From: JACZYA01 sp965247455
GTDB taxonomy: Bacteria > Acidobacteriota > Terriglobia > Acidiferrales > 2-02-FULL-67-57
Direction of reading: 5' to 3'
DNA length: 64,000 nt
Assembly: GCA_965247455.1 (NCBI GenBank)
Contig: CBDFHE010000018.1
Location: 186,001-250,000 of the forward strand
The notes under the pieces: generated by a model
What the model was told of the DNA's origin: nothing
Seen by the model: only the letters and a program-made list of their open reading frames with translations
The model's database searches: none
Shown: in pieces, positions 1 through 8,295 of the stretch
Layout of the letters: every line of letters begins with the position of its first letter
How positions within the stretch are numbered: position 1 is the stretch's first letter
Made by a program: the position numbers and the translations under genes

Positions 1-555
1 GACGACGTAGATTTCCCGCAATCCCTCCGCGCGCTGCACCACTCGATGCACAGGCAAGGCGTCCACCAGTTCGTTTGAAAGCACGCAGCCGATGATTTGT
101 TCTCGCGGGAGGTCGGCGACGCATCGCACCCGCGCCCCATACTGCCATAGTCTCTTTGACGCTTGCTGCCGAAGCGGCCCGCTGGTTTCCACTAGCGTAA
201 CCCGTAAGGCCGTCAGGAATGTGGGCGCGTGCTCGGCTGCCCACTTCAGGATGTCACCCGCCAGCCGCCCGCATCCGGCCCCACACTCTACCAAGTCAAA
301 CCGCGTGGGGTGGCCGAGCAACTCCCACAGTTCTCGCAGTTGCCCACCCAGCAACCGCCCGAACAGCGACCCCACGTCGGGGCTGGTGAAGTAGTCGCGC
401 TGCCCGCTTTCCGCAACATGAGCGGTGTAATATCCATGTTCAGGATGGTAGAGACACATCTCCATGAACGCGGCAAAGGTCAGCGGGCCCTCGCGTTCGA
501 TCCGCTCCAACAAAATATCCGTCAGAGGTGTGCGGGACGTGGCCGGCGACGCCAT
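1..555 (-). CDS. MidA/NDUFAF7-type SAM-dependent methyltransferase, partial
   Basis: This is the first 185 codons of a gene that runs off the left edge. The start is the ATG at 555, giving MASPATSRTPL. The protein has the features of the COG1565 (MidA/NDUFAF7) arginine methyltransferase family: an N-terminal block with HPEHGYYT and DYFTSPDVGSLFGR (about residues 40-65), then a Rossmann SAM-binding motif (LVECGAGCGRLAGD, about 90-105) and LSNELVDALPVHR, the conserved substrate-side block. In mitochondria and amoebae this family methylates a complex I subunit; the bacterial role is not settled. It lies 8 bases after the 90-residue gene and is the last visible member of the long minus-strand gene train. 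The C-terminal half is missing only because the window ends. Confidence 0.85.
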   Translation of the reverse strand, partial: MASPATSRTPLTDILLERIEREGPLTFAAFMEMCLYHPEHGYYTAHVAESGQRDYFTSPDVGSLFGRLLGGQLRELWELLGHPTRFDLVECGAGCGRLAGDILKWAAEHAPTFLTALRVTLVETSGPLRQQASKRLWQYGARVRCVADLPREQIIGCVLSNELVDALPVHRVVQRAEGLREIYVV

Positions 556-563
556 GGCGGCGT

Positions 564-836
564 TCAGTAGGCTTTCATCTGCGGGTTGCGCGTGAACATT
601 TCGATCAGGTAGTCGTGCAAGCAATCGTAGAGTTGACGCTGGAAGTTCCAGGTGAACTGCGGGCCGTCGATTTCCCGCGGATGCAAACTCACGGCATAGG
701 TTTCGATGCCGGGAATTGGATGCTTCAAGCGAATCTGGAGTTCGACTCCCTCCCCCGCCGCGTGCGCGGAAAATTCCACCAACGGGTGGTCATACTGCTC
801 CAATTCCCGGCGCACTTTCTGCAAGCGTTCGCTCAT
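564..836 (-). CDS. conserved hypothetical protein, 90 aa
   Basis: I do not recognise this family. The 90-residue product is acidic to neutral, with no signal peptide, membrane segment or cysteine motif. An N-terminal helix (SERLQKVRRELEQYD) is followed by alternating strand-like segments (VELQIRLKHP, ETYAVSLHPREI) and a C-terminal helix (RQLYDCLHDYLIEMF). The start overlaps the arsC stop by 4 bases (ATGA), so translation is probably coupled. Being wedged between arsC and the MidA-like gene with tight spacing makes it very likely a real gene; the position says nothing reliable about function. Confidence 0.7.
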   Translation of the reverse strand: MSERLQKVRRELEQYDHPLVEFSAHAAGEGVELQIRLKHPIPGIETYAVSLHPREIDGPQFTWNFQRQLYDCLHDYLIEMFTRNPQMKAY

Positions 837-1279
837 CGTGTTCCACTTTCTCTAGCGGCGGAGAACTCCGGCCGCGCAAAGAAGTTCCGCACGCGCTGCA
901 CGATTTCGTCCCGCGTCTCGCGGAAGCCTCGGCGCGCTTCTTCCTCATTGCGCCCGCCTCTAGCAGGGTCCGGCAGGTGCCATGCCAACCGCTCGACCCG
1001 TGCGCCAAGCGTTGGGCACTCCGCGTCCGCCTGAGCGCACAGCGTGATTACCCAATCCACCTCGCCCGGCACATCGGTCAGCGACTTCGAGCACTGCTGG
1101 CTGATGTCCACGCCCCGCTCTCTCATCACTTCCACCGCCAACGGACTCACCCCCGCCGGATGCGTGCCGGCGCTGTACACCTCCACTCCCGCCGGAGCCA
1201 TCGCTCGCGCCCAGCCCTCGGCCATCTGGCTGCGCGCCGCATTACCTGTGCAGACAAAGAGCACTCGCTTGGAACTCAT
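833..1279 (-). CDS. arsC: arsenate reductase, thioredoxin-coupled (LMW-PTP fold)
   Basis: The 148-residue protein has the low-molecular-weight phosphatase P-loop CTGNAAR at residues 10-16, with nucleophile Cys10. Two further cysteines, Cys81 and Cys88 (LCAQADAEC), sit where the thioredoxin-coupled arsenate reductases carry the redox pair that relays the disulfide. This argues for arsenate reduction rather than tyrosine phosphatase activity. The DP pair of the family (HLPDPA) follows near residue 105. The start is the ATG at 1279; upstream in-frame codons lie inside the macrodomain gene. It overlaps that gene by 4 bases and the next gene by 4 bases, so it is co-transcribed. No arsenite pump or ArsR is visible, so a role in housekeeping redox or phosphatase chemistry cannot be excluded. 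Confidence 0.85.
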   Translation of the reverse strand: MSSKRVLFVCTGNAARSQMAEGWARAMAPAGVEVYSAGTHPAGVSPLAVEVMRERGVDISQQCSKSLTDVPGEVDWVITLCAQADAECPTLGARVERLAWHLPDPARGGRNEEEARRGFRETRDEIVQRVRNFFARPEFSAARESGTR

Positions 1280-1809
1280 TCCAGCCCTTTCTTTCGCTTC
1301 TCGGCCCAGACTTCCCGGAACGCCTGCAGCGCCACCCGGTCGTACAACACGAAGCGCACTTGCCGCAGCGACGTCTTCCCATGCAAGTGTTTCACGGCTT
1401 CGTCCAGCATAATGGCAGCGCAGCCTCGCAGAGGAAAACCGGCGATACCGGTTCCGACCGCTGGGAAAGCTATGGTCCCAATTCCCTTCTCCGCTGCCCG
1501 CGCCAGCGAGTTGCGCGTCGAAGCCCGCAGCGACTCCGCCGTCGTCCCTCCCCCCAGTTGCATGCTGGCGGCATGAATCACATATTTTGCTTTCAGCTTT
1601 CCGCCCGTCGTCACGGCCGCGTCGCCGATGGCGATAGACCCGACGCGGTTGCACTCCTCTTGAATCTGCGGTCCACCCTTGCGGTGAATCGCCCCGGCCA
1701 CGCCTCCGCCGAGTTGGAGGTCATTGTTGGCAGCGTTCACAATAGCGTCCACGGCTGCCTCGGTCAGGTCCCCTTGCTCCAACACAATTTTCTCATCCCA
1801 GCCGGGCAC
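1276..1809 (-). CDS. macrodomain protein (ADP-ribose / O-acetyl-ADP-ribose hydrolase type)
   Basis: This 177-residue single-domain protein matches the macrodomain fold. GDLTEAAVDAIVNAAN and the glycine-rich loop LGGGVAGAIHRKGG (about residues 13-46) bind the ADP-ribose diphosphate and distal ribose, and FPAVGTGIAGFPL (about 115-127) forms the second phosphate-binding loop. NAAN followed by GGGVA is typical of the YmdB/MacroD class that removes ADP-ribose or deacetylates O-acetyl-ADP-ribose. It starts 2 bases after the crotonase stop and overlaps arsC by 4 bases. No NAD-dependent ADP-ribosyltransferase is seen nearby, so its substrate here is unknown. Confidence 0.88.
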   Translation of the reverse strand: MPGWDEKIVLEQGDLTEAAVDAIVNAANNDLQLGGGVAGAIHRKGGPQIQEECNRVGSIAIGDAAVTTGGKLKAKYVIHAASMQLGGGTTAESLRASTRNSLARAAEKGIGTIAFPAVGTGIAGFPLRGCAAIMLDEAVKHLHGKTSLRQVRFVLYDRVALQAFREVWAEKRKKGLE

Positions 1810-1811
1810 AA

Positions 1812-2591
1812 CTACTCACCCCGAAATTTCGGCTTGCGTTTCTCCAAGAAAGCTGTGGTGCCTTCGAGCTTGTCTTTCGATTCAAACAGAACGGTCTGTG
1901 CCAGCCGCTCGAACTCGAGCCCGGCCTCAAGGCCCGCCCGCGCGGCAACGTTCAAAGCCGCTTTGGCCAGCCGAACCGCCAGCGGGCCGCGCGAAAGAAT
2001 CTTTTCGGCGTAGGCCCGCGCCGTCGGCAGCAATTCTGCGCGCGGCACCACCTTGCTGACCAAGCGCAGCTGCTCCGCCTCGCGCGCATCAATCCGTTCC
2101 CCGGTCAGGATCAACTCCTTGGCTTTCCCCCACCCGACCACGCGTGGCAGCCGCTGCGTTCCACCGGCAGCCGGTATGATCCCCAGACCGGTCTCCGGAA
2201 ATCCGAACACGGCTTCTTCCGCCGCGATTCGAATGTCGCAGGCCAGCGCCAACTCAAACCCGCCGCCCAAGGCGTAACCGTTGACAGCGGCGATTACCGG
2301 CTTGGCGAAATTCTCGATGGCCGTGAACAACCGCTGGTTGATCGCTTCCAACGCATCTCGCTTCCCTCGTTGGCGAACCTCTCGGATGTCGGCGCCGGAA
2401 ACGAAGGCCTTTTCCCCTGCCCCGGTCAGAATCAGCACGCCCGCATCGTCTCGCTCGGCGAGCTCCACCAGGGCAGTGTGGATTTCCTCCACCGTCTGCT
2501 TCCCCAAGGCGTTGCGCACTTCGGGACGGTTGACGGTCAGTGTGGCGATGCCGCCGCTGACCTCCAACAGAATCGTCTGGTAATCACCCAT
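1812..2591 (-). CDS. enoyl-CoA hydratase (crotonase family)
   Basis: At 259 residues this is a normal-length crotonase. Both catalytic glutamates are in place: ALGGGFELALACD (about residues 108-120) and FPETGLGIIPAAGGTQR (about 130-146). The oxyanion-hole block FVSGADIREV is near residue 63. The C-terminus ends LEKRKPKFRGE, the family's usual tail. It should hydrate a 2-enoyl-CoA to a 3-hydroxyacyl-CoA. It follows the 3-hydroxyacyl-CoA dehydrogenase by 19 bases, a pairing that suggests the lower, beta-oxidation-like part of the aromatic pathway encoded upstream. The exact acyl chain cannot be read from the sequence. Confidence 0.88.
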   Translation of the reverse strand: MGDYQTILLEVSGGIATLTVNRPEVRNALGKQTVEEIHTALVELAERDDAGVLILTGAGEKAFVSGADIREVRQRGKRDALEAINQRLFTAIENFAKPVIAAVNGYALGGGFELALACDIRIAAEEAVFGFPETGLGIIPAAGGTQRLPRVVGWGKAKELILTGERIDAREAEQLRLVSKVVPRAELLPTARAYAEKILSRGPLAVRLAKAALNVAARAGLEAGLEFERLAQTVLFESKDKLEGTTAFLEKRKPKFRGE

Positions 2592-2610
2592 TCCGCTGCT
2601 CTCCTAGGAA

Positions 2611-3462
2611 TTACTTTTTCTTGTAGTCGTAGATGCCGCGGCCCACCTTGCGCCCCAGGCGCCCAACCTGAACGTGCTCAATGTGGGTGCGGGTGGGCTT
2701 GAACCGCTCGCCCAGCGTGCGGTGCAGGTACTCAAGCACGCCCAGGCGGACATCCAGTCCCACCAAATCCGCCATCTCAAACGGGCCCATGGGATGATTC
2801 AAACCCAGTTTCACGGCTTTGTCGATGTCCTCCGCTGTCGCAATCCCTTCCTCCAACAGGCGGAAGGCTTCGTTGCCGATCAGGGCATTGATGCGGCTGG
2901 TGGCAAACCCGGGCGACTCCTTCACCCGCACTGTCTGCTTTCCCATCTTGCGCGCCACCGCTTCCGCCGCCGCCAGAGTCTCTTCGGAGGTCTCGGCAGT
3001 ATAGACCAACTCAATCAACTTCATCTTGGGCACGGGATTGAAGAAATGCATCCCCAGAAAGCGCGGCCCGCGCGTGGTGGCGGCGCTGATCTCCGAGATG
3101 CTCAGCGAGGAAGTGTTGCTGGCGAAAATGCAGTCCGGGCGCGCCACCCGATCCAGTTTGCCAAAAGTTTCGACTTTCAGACGGATGTCCTCCGGCACGG
3201 CCTCGATCACCAAGTCGGCTGCGGCGGCCTCCTCCAATCGCGGGGTGAGCGTCAACGCTGCCACCGCCTGGTCGGGATCACCATCCCACTTGCCGCGCTG
3301 CTTCGCTCCCTGAAGAGACTCGTGGATGTAAGTCTGGGCCTGGGCAAGGATTTCCTCGCTCACGTCTGTCAGCAAGGTGCGAAAGCCGCCAGCCACGGCC
3401 GCGTAGGCGATGCCCCGCCCCATGGTCCCGGCCCCGACCACAGCTATGCTTTGCACATCCAC
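2611..3462 (-). CDS. 3-hydroxybutyryl-CoA dehydrogenase family protein
   Basis: The 283-residue protein oxidises a 3-hydroxyacyl-CoA with NAD(P). An N-terminal Rossmann motif (VVGAGTMGRGIAY, residues 7-19) is followed by the catalytic block FLGMHFFNPVPKMKLIELV and the C-terminal NHPMGPFEMADLVGLD. I chose the GTG at 3462 because a good ribosome site (TAGGAG) lies 7 bases upstream and the N-terminus then has the family's normal length; a longer frame would run into the amidohydrolase gene. It is 10 bases after that gene's stop. With the downstream crotonase it forms a hydratase/dehydrogenase pair suited to dehydroadipyl-CoA or pimelyl-CoA-type intermediates. Confidence 0.88.
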   Translation of the reverse strand: MDVQSIAVVGAGTMGRGIAYAAVAGGFRTLLTDVSEEILAQAQTYIHESLQGAKQRGKWDGDPDQAVAALTLTPRLEEAAAADLVIEAVPEDIRLKVETFGKLDRVARPDCIFASNTSSLSISEISAATTRGPRFLGMHFFNPVPKMKLIELVYTAETSEETLAAAEAVARKMGKQTVRVKESPGFATSRINALIGNEAFRLLEEGIATAEDIDKAVKLGLNHPMGPFEMADLVGLDVRLGVLEYLHRTLGERFKPTRTHIEHVQVGRLGRKVGRGIYDYKKK

Positions 3463-3472
3463 CGACGCGCTC

Positions 3473-4324
3473 CTAGAGATGAAACAGGCGAGCCGCGTTG
3501 TCGTAGAGGATGCGCTGCTTGGCGGCATCGCTCAGCGGCAGCGGCAGAAAACGCTCGACGTTCGCCTTCATTCCCGGCACCATCGGTCCCGGCCAATCCG
3601 AACCCCACAACACCTTGTCGGCAAGGCGCTCGAGGTCGGGGAAATAGTTCAGTAGATTCTGCGGCGGAATGCTGGAAATTTCCAGGTACACATTTCGGTG
3701 CCGCCGGGTGAGAAACACGGATTCCTTCATCCACAACGGCCGCCCGCCATGGGTGATGATGATGGAAAGGTTGGGGAAATCCACCGCCACGTCATCAAGG
3801 CCCAGGGGATCGCCGTACTTGCTACGAGCGTTGCGGAAAATGGATGTTCCGGTGTGAATCATGACGGGCAGGCGGGCTTCCTCCGCTTTGCGGTAAATGA
3901 CCTCCAGCGATTTCAATCCGTCCTGGTACTGGTTGGGATAGAAAAGCTGGTGGGGCGGGTGCAGCTTCAGCGCCGGCAGCTTGAGATCGTTGATAATACG
4001 GTCCATCGAAGCGGCGGCATCCTTGACCGTCGTGGGGTCGAGCGAACCGAAAGGCAACAGGCGGTCGCGGAAGCCGTGGGTGTAACGAGCGGCCCAGTCG
4101 TTGACTTCTTCGGTGAAGCCCATCACCACCGGTGCGACGTAGTTGATGATGCCGGCGCGCTCGATGCCCTCCCGGTCGAGCAGCGCAACGAACTTGCCGG
4201 CGTCGTTCACCAGTTCCAGAATGAAATCAAAATTGGGCTGTGTCTTGCGGATCAGCTCCCGGCACTCCAACTTCATCTGCGCCAGTGGCTGCATGTGCAC
4301 ATGGATATCAATTACCTTGAACAA
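3473..4324 (-). CDS. amidohydrolase family protein (COG2159, ACMSD-like)
   Basis: This 283-residue TIM-barrel metal hydrolase has the typical ligands: DIHVH near the N-terminus (residues 6-10), a histidine in VMIHTGTS, another in IIITHGGRPLW, and the terminal aspartate in VLWGSDWPGP. COG2159 members decarboxylate or hydrolyse aromatic and alicyclic acids (ACMS decarboxylase, gamma-resorcylate decarboxylase and relatives). It lies between the molybdoenzyme subunit HcrB (20 bases away) and the hydroxyacyl-CoA dehydrogenase. A ring-hydrolysis or decarboxylation step in the same pathway is a reasonable guess, but no experimentally known member can be assigned from motifs alone. Confidence 0.82.
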   Translation of the reverse strand: MFKVIDIHVHMQPLAQMKLECRELIRKTQPNFDFILELVNDAGKFVALLDREGIERAGIINYVAPVVMGFTEEVNDWAARYTHGFRDRLLPFGSLDPTTVKDAAASMDRIINDLKLPALKLHPPHQLFYPNQYQDGLKSLEVIYRKAEEARLPVMIHTGTSIFRNARSKYGDPLGLDDVAVDFPNLSIIITHGGRPLWMKESVFLTRRHRNVYLEISSIPPQNLLNYFPDLERLADKVLWGSDWPGPMVPGMKANVERFLPLPLSDAAKQRILYDNAARLFHL

Positions 4325-4344
4325 GGCCAGGAGTTTCTCCTAAT

Positions 4345-5340
4345 TCAGTGTGAGCCGTTCTCGCGCCAGAGTTCCCGCAACGCCCGGCGGCTAAAAGCGC
4401 GGAGCATCTCCCTACGATACTCCGGCGTTGACATGCTGGTTGTGAGCGGCTTGCCGGTGCGAACGACAGCCTGCGCAACCGCCTCCGCCAGCTCGGGCGT
4501 GAAGCGCCGGCCGGCGAGCAACGATTCTACTTCGCGCACCAACACCGGTGCCGGATTGACCGCCACCAAGCCCAAGCGAGCATCGCGGCACACACCATCT
4601 TCCACCTTTATCGCCAGCGCCACACCCGCCAGCGGGTAATCAATGGAATTACGAATGCGCAGCTTATGGTAGGTGCCGCGGTAGCCAGCCATGGTTGCGG
4701 GAACCAAGATATGAGTCAGAATTTCGTCCCGTCCCAGATGGATGCGATCCATGCCGTCGTTCTTGTAGAAGTCCGTCAAGGACAGACGGCGCCGACCGGC
4801 GGGCCCGGCAATTTCAATCTCGGCGTCGAGCGCAAGCAAGGCTCCGGCGGTGTCGCCCGACCAAACCGCCCAGCAATGTTTCCCGCCCGGCGCCACGTGG
4901 CAAACGGTTCCGTCTTTTTTCAGGCAAAAACCGCAGGACTGCCGCCAAAAATAGAACTGGTTGTACCAGCGACAGCGCGTCTCCAGGCAGAGGTTGCCGC
5001 CCGATGTTCCCATGTTGCGCAGCACGGGGCTGGCGACGGTTCCGGCGGCTTGCGCCAGCACCGGGTAGTGCTGCCGGACGAGTTGCGATTCAGCCACGGC
5101 GGTGAGGGTGGTGAGAGCACCGATTTCCAGGCCGCGCTCTCGGTCGAAAGTGATTCCGCGCAGATCGCCAAGGCCCTTGATGTCCACTACCACGCGTGGG
5201 GAAAACAATCCTGCGCGCAGGTTGGGCACAACGTCGGTGCCGCCGGCGACCAGCATGGCCTCCGCACCGTCCCGGGCCAGGTGCTCCAGAGCCTCATCCA
5301 CCGCGCGCGGACGCACCAGAGTGAAGGACGGCATGCTCAT
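4345..5340 (-). CDS. hcrB: 4-hydroxybenzoyl-CoA reductase-like FAD subunit (HcrB type, extra 4Fe-4S loop)
   Basis: This 331-residue subunit belongs to the xanthine-oxidase-family FAD-binding proteins; the FAD loops are VAGGTDVVPN (31-40) and GTSGGNLC (111-118). Unlike ordinary CoxM-type subunits it has a cysteine-rich insert with Cys118, Cys123, Cys136, Cys139, Cys147 and Cys156. In Thauera 4-hydroxybenzoyl-CoA reductase a similar loop in the beta subunit carries an additional [4Fe-4S] cluster that lets electrons run backwards from ferredoxin to the molybdenum site. This is the best sign that the complex is a reductase of the HcrABC type. It overlaps hcrA by 4 bases (ATGA). The physiological substrate remains inferred. 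Confidence 0.82.
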   Translation of the reverse strand: MSMPSFTLVRPRAVDEALEHLARDGAEAMLVAGGTDVVPNLRAGLFSPRVVVDIKGLGDLRGITFDRERGLEIGALTTLTAVAESQLVRQHYPVLAQAAGTVASPVLRNMGTSGGNLCLETRCRWYNQFYFWRQSCGFCLKKDGTVCHVAPGGKHCWAVWSGDTAGALLALDAEIEIAGPAGRRRLSLTDFYKNDGMDRIHLGRDEILTHILVPATMAGYRGTYHKLRIRNSIDYPLAGVALAIKVEDGVCRDARLGLVAVNPAPVLVREVESLLAGRRFTPELAEAVAQAVVRTGKPLTTSMSTPEYRREMLRAFSRRALRELWRENGSH

Positions 5341-7651
5341 CGTTCGCTCCCACCGTTGCGTTGGGTCGCTTTCTTTTGTTGCTCGCGCAAAGCTTTCAAA
5401 ATCTTCTCGGGCGTGAAAGGAGTGGAGTTGAGACGCACGCCCACGGCATCGTAGATGGCGTTGGCCACGGCTGGAATGATCGCCGCCAGCGAACCCTCGC
5501 CGGCCTCTTTGGCTCCCAGCGGGCCTTCCGGATCCACACTCTCCACGATGATGGTGTCAATCTCCGGAGACTCCAGGGTCGAGGCCGATTTGTATTCCAG
5601 CATGGACGGGTTCATCAACAACCCCTGGCTCCAGATCATTTCTTCCTGCACCGCCTGCCCCAACCCCATCCAGACCGAACCTTGCACCTGCCCTTCGACG
5701 GTCATGGGATTGAGAGCGCGCCCGCAATCGTGCGCGGCCGTGATGCGGTCCACCCTCACCTGGCCGGTTTCAGTATCAACTGTGACCTCGGCCACCTGCG
5801 CGCTGTAGCTGTAGGCAGGCGAGGGACCCACACCAGCACCTTTGAACTTTCCGCCCTGTGCTTCCTGGGGAGGGCTGTAGCCGCCGGTGGCCACGACCTC
5901 GCCCAAGTGGTCGATTGCGCACTTGGCTGCTTCTTCAAAACCCATCGACCAACCACTGTCATCGCACAGAACAACGCGCTCGTCTCTCATCTCAAGCTGG
6001 TCCGGCGAAACATTCCAGCGGCGCGCTATCACGGAGAAAATTGTACTCTTCAGGTTACGCGCAGCCTGCAGGCAGGCGTTGCCCGCCATAAAAGTGACGC
6101 GGCTGGAATAGCTGCCCAGGTCAATCGGGGTTCGATCGGTATCAGCGGCGACAAGTTTGACCCGCCGCGGATGCAGGCCCAGCTCCTCGGCCACCAACTG
6201 AACCTGTATGGTGTCGGAGCCCTGCCCGATTTCGGAGGCGCCGGTAAAGATGGTTACAGTCCCGTCAGGATTCGCCTTGATGTCAACGGTAGTATGCGGC
6301 ATCCCCGACCGGACGATGGCATTGGCGGCGCCGGAAACGTAGTGGCTGCCGGCGACCCCGACACCCTTGCCGAAGGGCAGCTTGCCCTTCTTCCGCTTCC
6401 AACCGGATTTCTCTTTCACCTGCCGGAGGCACTCCGGGTAGCCGTAGCTGGTCACCCGTAGTTGGTTGACGGTGATGCAGGGCGGCTTGAGCAGATTGAC
6501 TTGGCGGATTTCAATGGGATCGATCCCCACCGCGTGCGCCAGCATGTCGAGTTGCGATTCAAAAGCAAAGCGCGTGTTGACGGTACCGTGCCCGCGCATG
6601 GCGCCGCAGGCGGGCCGGTTGGTGAGGACGCGGTAGCCGTCGAACTTCATATTCCGGATGTCGTACATCGCGCCCAGCAACGCGCCGGAATAGAGCAGCG
6701 TCACCGGCCCGTAGCCGCAGTAAGCGCCGCCGTCTTGAACGATGCGCGCCTCGACGGCGGTGATTTCCCCGTCGCGCCGCACGCCCGTCTTCAAATCAAT
6801 CACCTGCACAGGCCGGCCGCGGTGAGCGTAGAAAACCTCGTCCCGGGTGTAGGTAATCTTCACAGGCCGCCCCGCGGCGCGAGCGAGGCAAGCGGCGATG
6901 ACCTCGAGCGGAATAACCTCGCTCTTGCCCCCGAAGCCGCCGCCCACCAGGGGCTTGATGACGCGAACCCGATCCATCGGCAGCCCGAGCACATTCGACA
7001 GCGTCCGCTGTAGGTAGTAGGGCACCTGAGTAGACGACCAGACGGTCAGGCGACCGTCCTCGTCGGCGTGAGCCAGGGTCGAGTGCGGCTCCATGGCCGC
7101 GTGGGTCACGCCGGGGCAGAAGAAATGATCTTCGCGGATGGCGTCCGCCTGGGCAAAACCTTCTTCCACGTTGCCAAAGTGGTGGTGGTATTCCTTCTCG
7201 ATGTTGTGGGGCTTGTCGTCGTGGATCCAGTTCGACTCCGCCTTCATGGTCTCGTTGGGGTCGAAGAAGGCCGGCAGAAGTTCGTAGTCAACTTCGATCA
7301 AATCCAAAGCTTGCACCGCGGCTTGGTCGGAGACGGCGGCGACCGCGGCGACGTTATCGCCCACGTAGCGCGCCTTATCAACGGCAAGCGCGGTTTCATC
7401 GTGGCCGATGGGCAGGATGCCGTACCGGTTGGGAAAGTCTTTGCCGGTGATGACTGCAACGACGCCGGGCAAGGCTGCGGCCTTGGTGGCATCAATCGAA
7501 CGGATACGCGCATGCGGATGCGGGCTGTGCAGAATCGGGCCTACCAGCATGCCGGGCAGCACCAAGTCGTCGGCATGACGCCAGCGCCGGTGACCTTTTC
7601 CCGCGCGTCCACCATCGGCAGGCGCTGGCCGACAACAGAGAACTGCGCCAT
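5337..7651 (-). CDS. hcrA: 4-hydroxybenzoyl-CoA reductase-like molybdopterin subunit (HcrA type), apparent frameshift near 7581
   Basis: This is the large molybdenum-cofactor subunit, about 770 residues if read through. The ATG at 7651, 2 bases after the hcrC stop, gives MAQFSVVGQRLPMVDAREK followed by VTGAG, a standard family start. That frame then breaks and stops within about 15 codons. The frame that resumes reads RHADDLVLPGMLVG and continues to 5337. Adding one base near 7581 (GGCGT to GGCCGT) joins them exactly. Family motifs are intact: VGGGFGGKSE, ACGAMRGHG, EIGQGSDT and the C-terminal GAKEAGEGSLAAIIPAVANA, which carries the catalytic glutamate. Reading only from TTG at 7565 would lose the N-terminus. 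Either a sequencing deletion or a recent inactivation explains this. Confidence 0.8.
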
Positions 7652-7653
7652 CC

Positions 7654-8157
7654 CTATCGCCCCCCGCTCGCGGCCGCTACCGGCGTCGCCTGCAATTTCT
7701 TAATCGCGTACTCAATCGAAGCATAAATCTGGGTGTAGCCAGTGCAGCGGCAAAGGTTGCCGGAAATGGCTTGCGCAATTTCTTCCCGGGTCGGTTTCGG
7801 GTTTCGGTCGAGCAGCGCTTTGGCGGTCAGAATAATCCCCGGGATGCAGAAGCCGCACTGGGCTCCGCCCTCGACGCAGAACCCTTCCTGGAGCGGGTCG
7901 AGCTGCTCGCCCTGAGCGACTCCTTCAATGGTCGTGATGGAGGCATCCTGGTAGGAAACCGCCAGCATCACGCAGGAGAGCATGGGCACGCCGTCCACCA
8001 GCACGGTGCAGCAGCCGCAACTAGAGTCGTCGCAGCCGCACTTGGTTCCCGTCAGCCGCAAGTCCTCCCGCAGGGCTTCGAGCAATGTCTTGCTGGGCGG
8101 GATTTCGATCTCATGGCGCACGCCGTTGACGTGCAGTTGAATGCTCTCTTTGTTCAT
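7654..8157 (-). CDS. hcrC: 4-hydroxybenzoyl-CoA reductase-like [2Fe-2S] subunit (HcrC type)
   Basis: The 167-residue electron-transfer subunit has two [2Fe-2S] domains. The plant-ferredoxin-like half carries CGCDDSSCGCC (Cys40-Cys50) and Cys62; the helical half carries AQCGFC and LCRC. Its partners are the FAD subunit (hcrB) and the molybdenum subunit (hcrA), encoded directly downstream. The ATG at 8157 follows a 138-base spacer after the corrected end of the hydratase gene, one of the longer gaps in this train, so an internal promoter is possible though none is obvious. The subunit set and order C-A-B is consistent with a three-subunit aryl-CoA reductase or dehydrogenase. Confidence 0.87.
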   Translation of the reverse strand: MNKESIQLHVNGVRHEIEIPPSKTLLEALREDLRLTGTKCGCDDSSCGCCTVLVDGVPMLSCVMLAVSYQDASITTIEGVAQGEQLDPLQEGFCVEGGAQCGFCIPGIILTAKALLDRNPKPTREEIAQAISGNLCRCTGYTQIYASIEYAIKKLQATPVAAASGGR

Positions 8158-8295
8158 AGGTTCTCGCAGCAGATTAGAGCAACTCTTTCACTGCTACGTC
8201 GTCGCAGCCGGCAAACCCTTCGGGCGGGCCTCAGAAACAATCGCGACCTGGGCACCATTGCTTGCTTGTATTCAGGACTGACACCATTCCCCGCG

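Noticed and set aside
5361..6461. 366-codon plus-strand frame over hcrA
   Set aside because: Antisense shadow of molybdopterin subunit motifs.
8154..8295. Extension of the Dch-like crotonase to 8154
   Set aside because: The tail after LDKLM in that frame is Arg/Pro nonsense, while the correct family C-terminus is found one frame over and ends at 8296.
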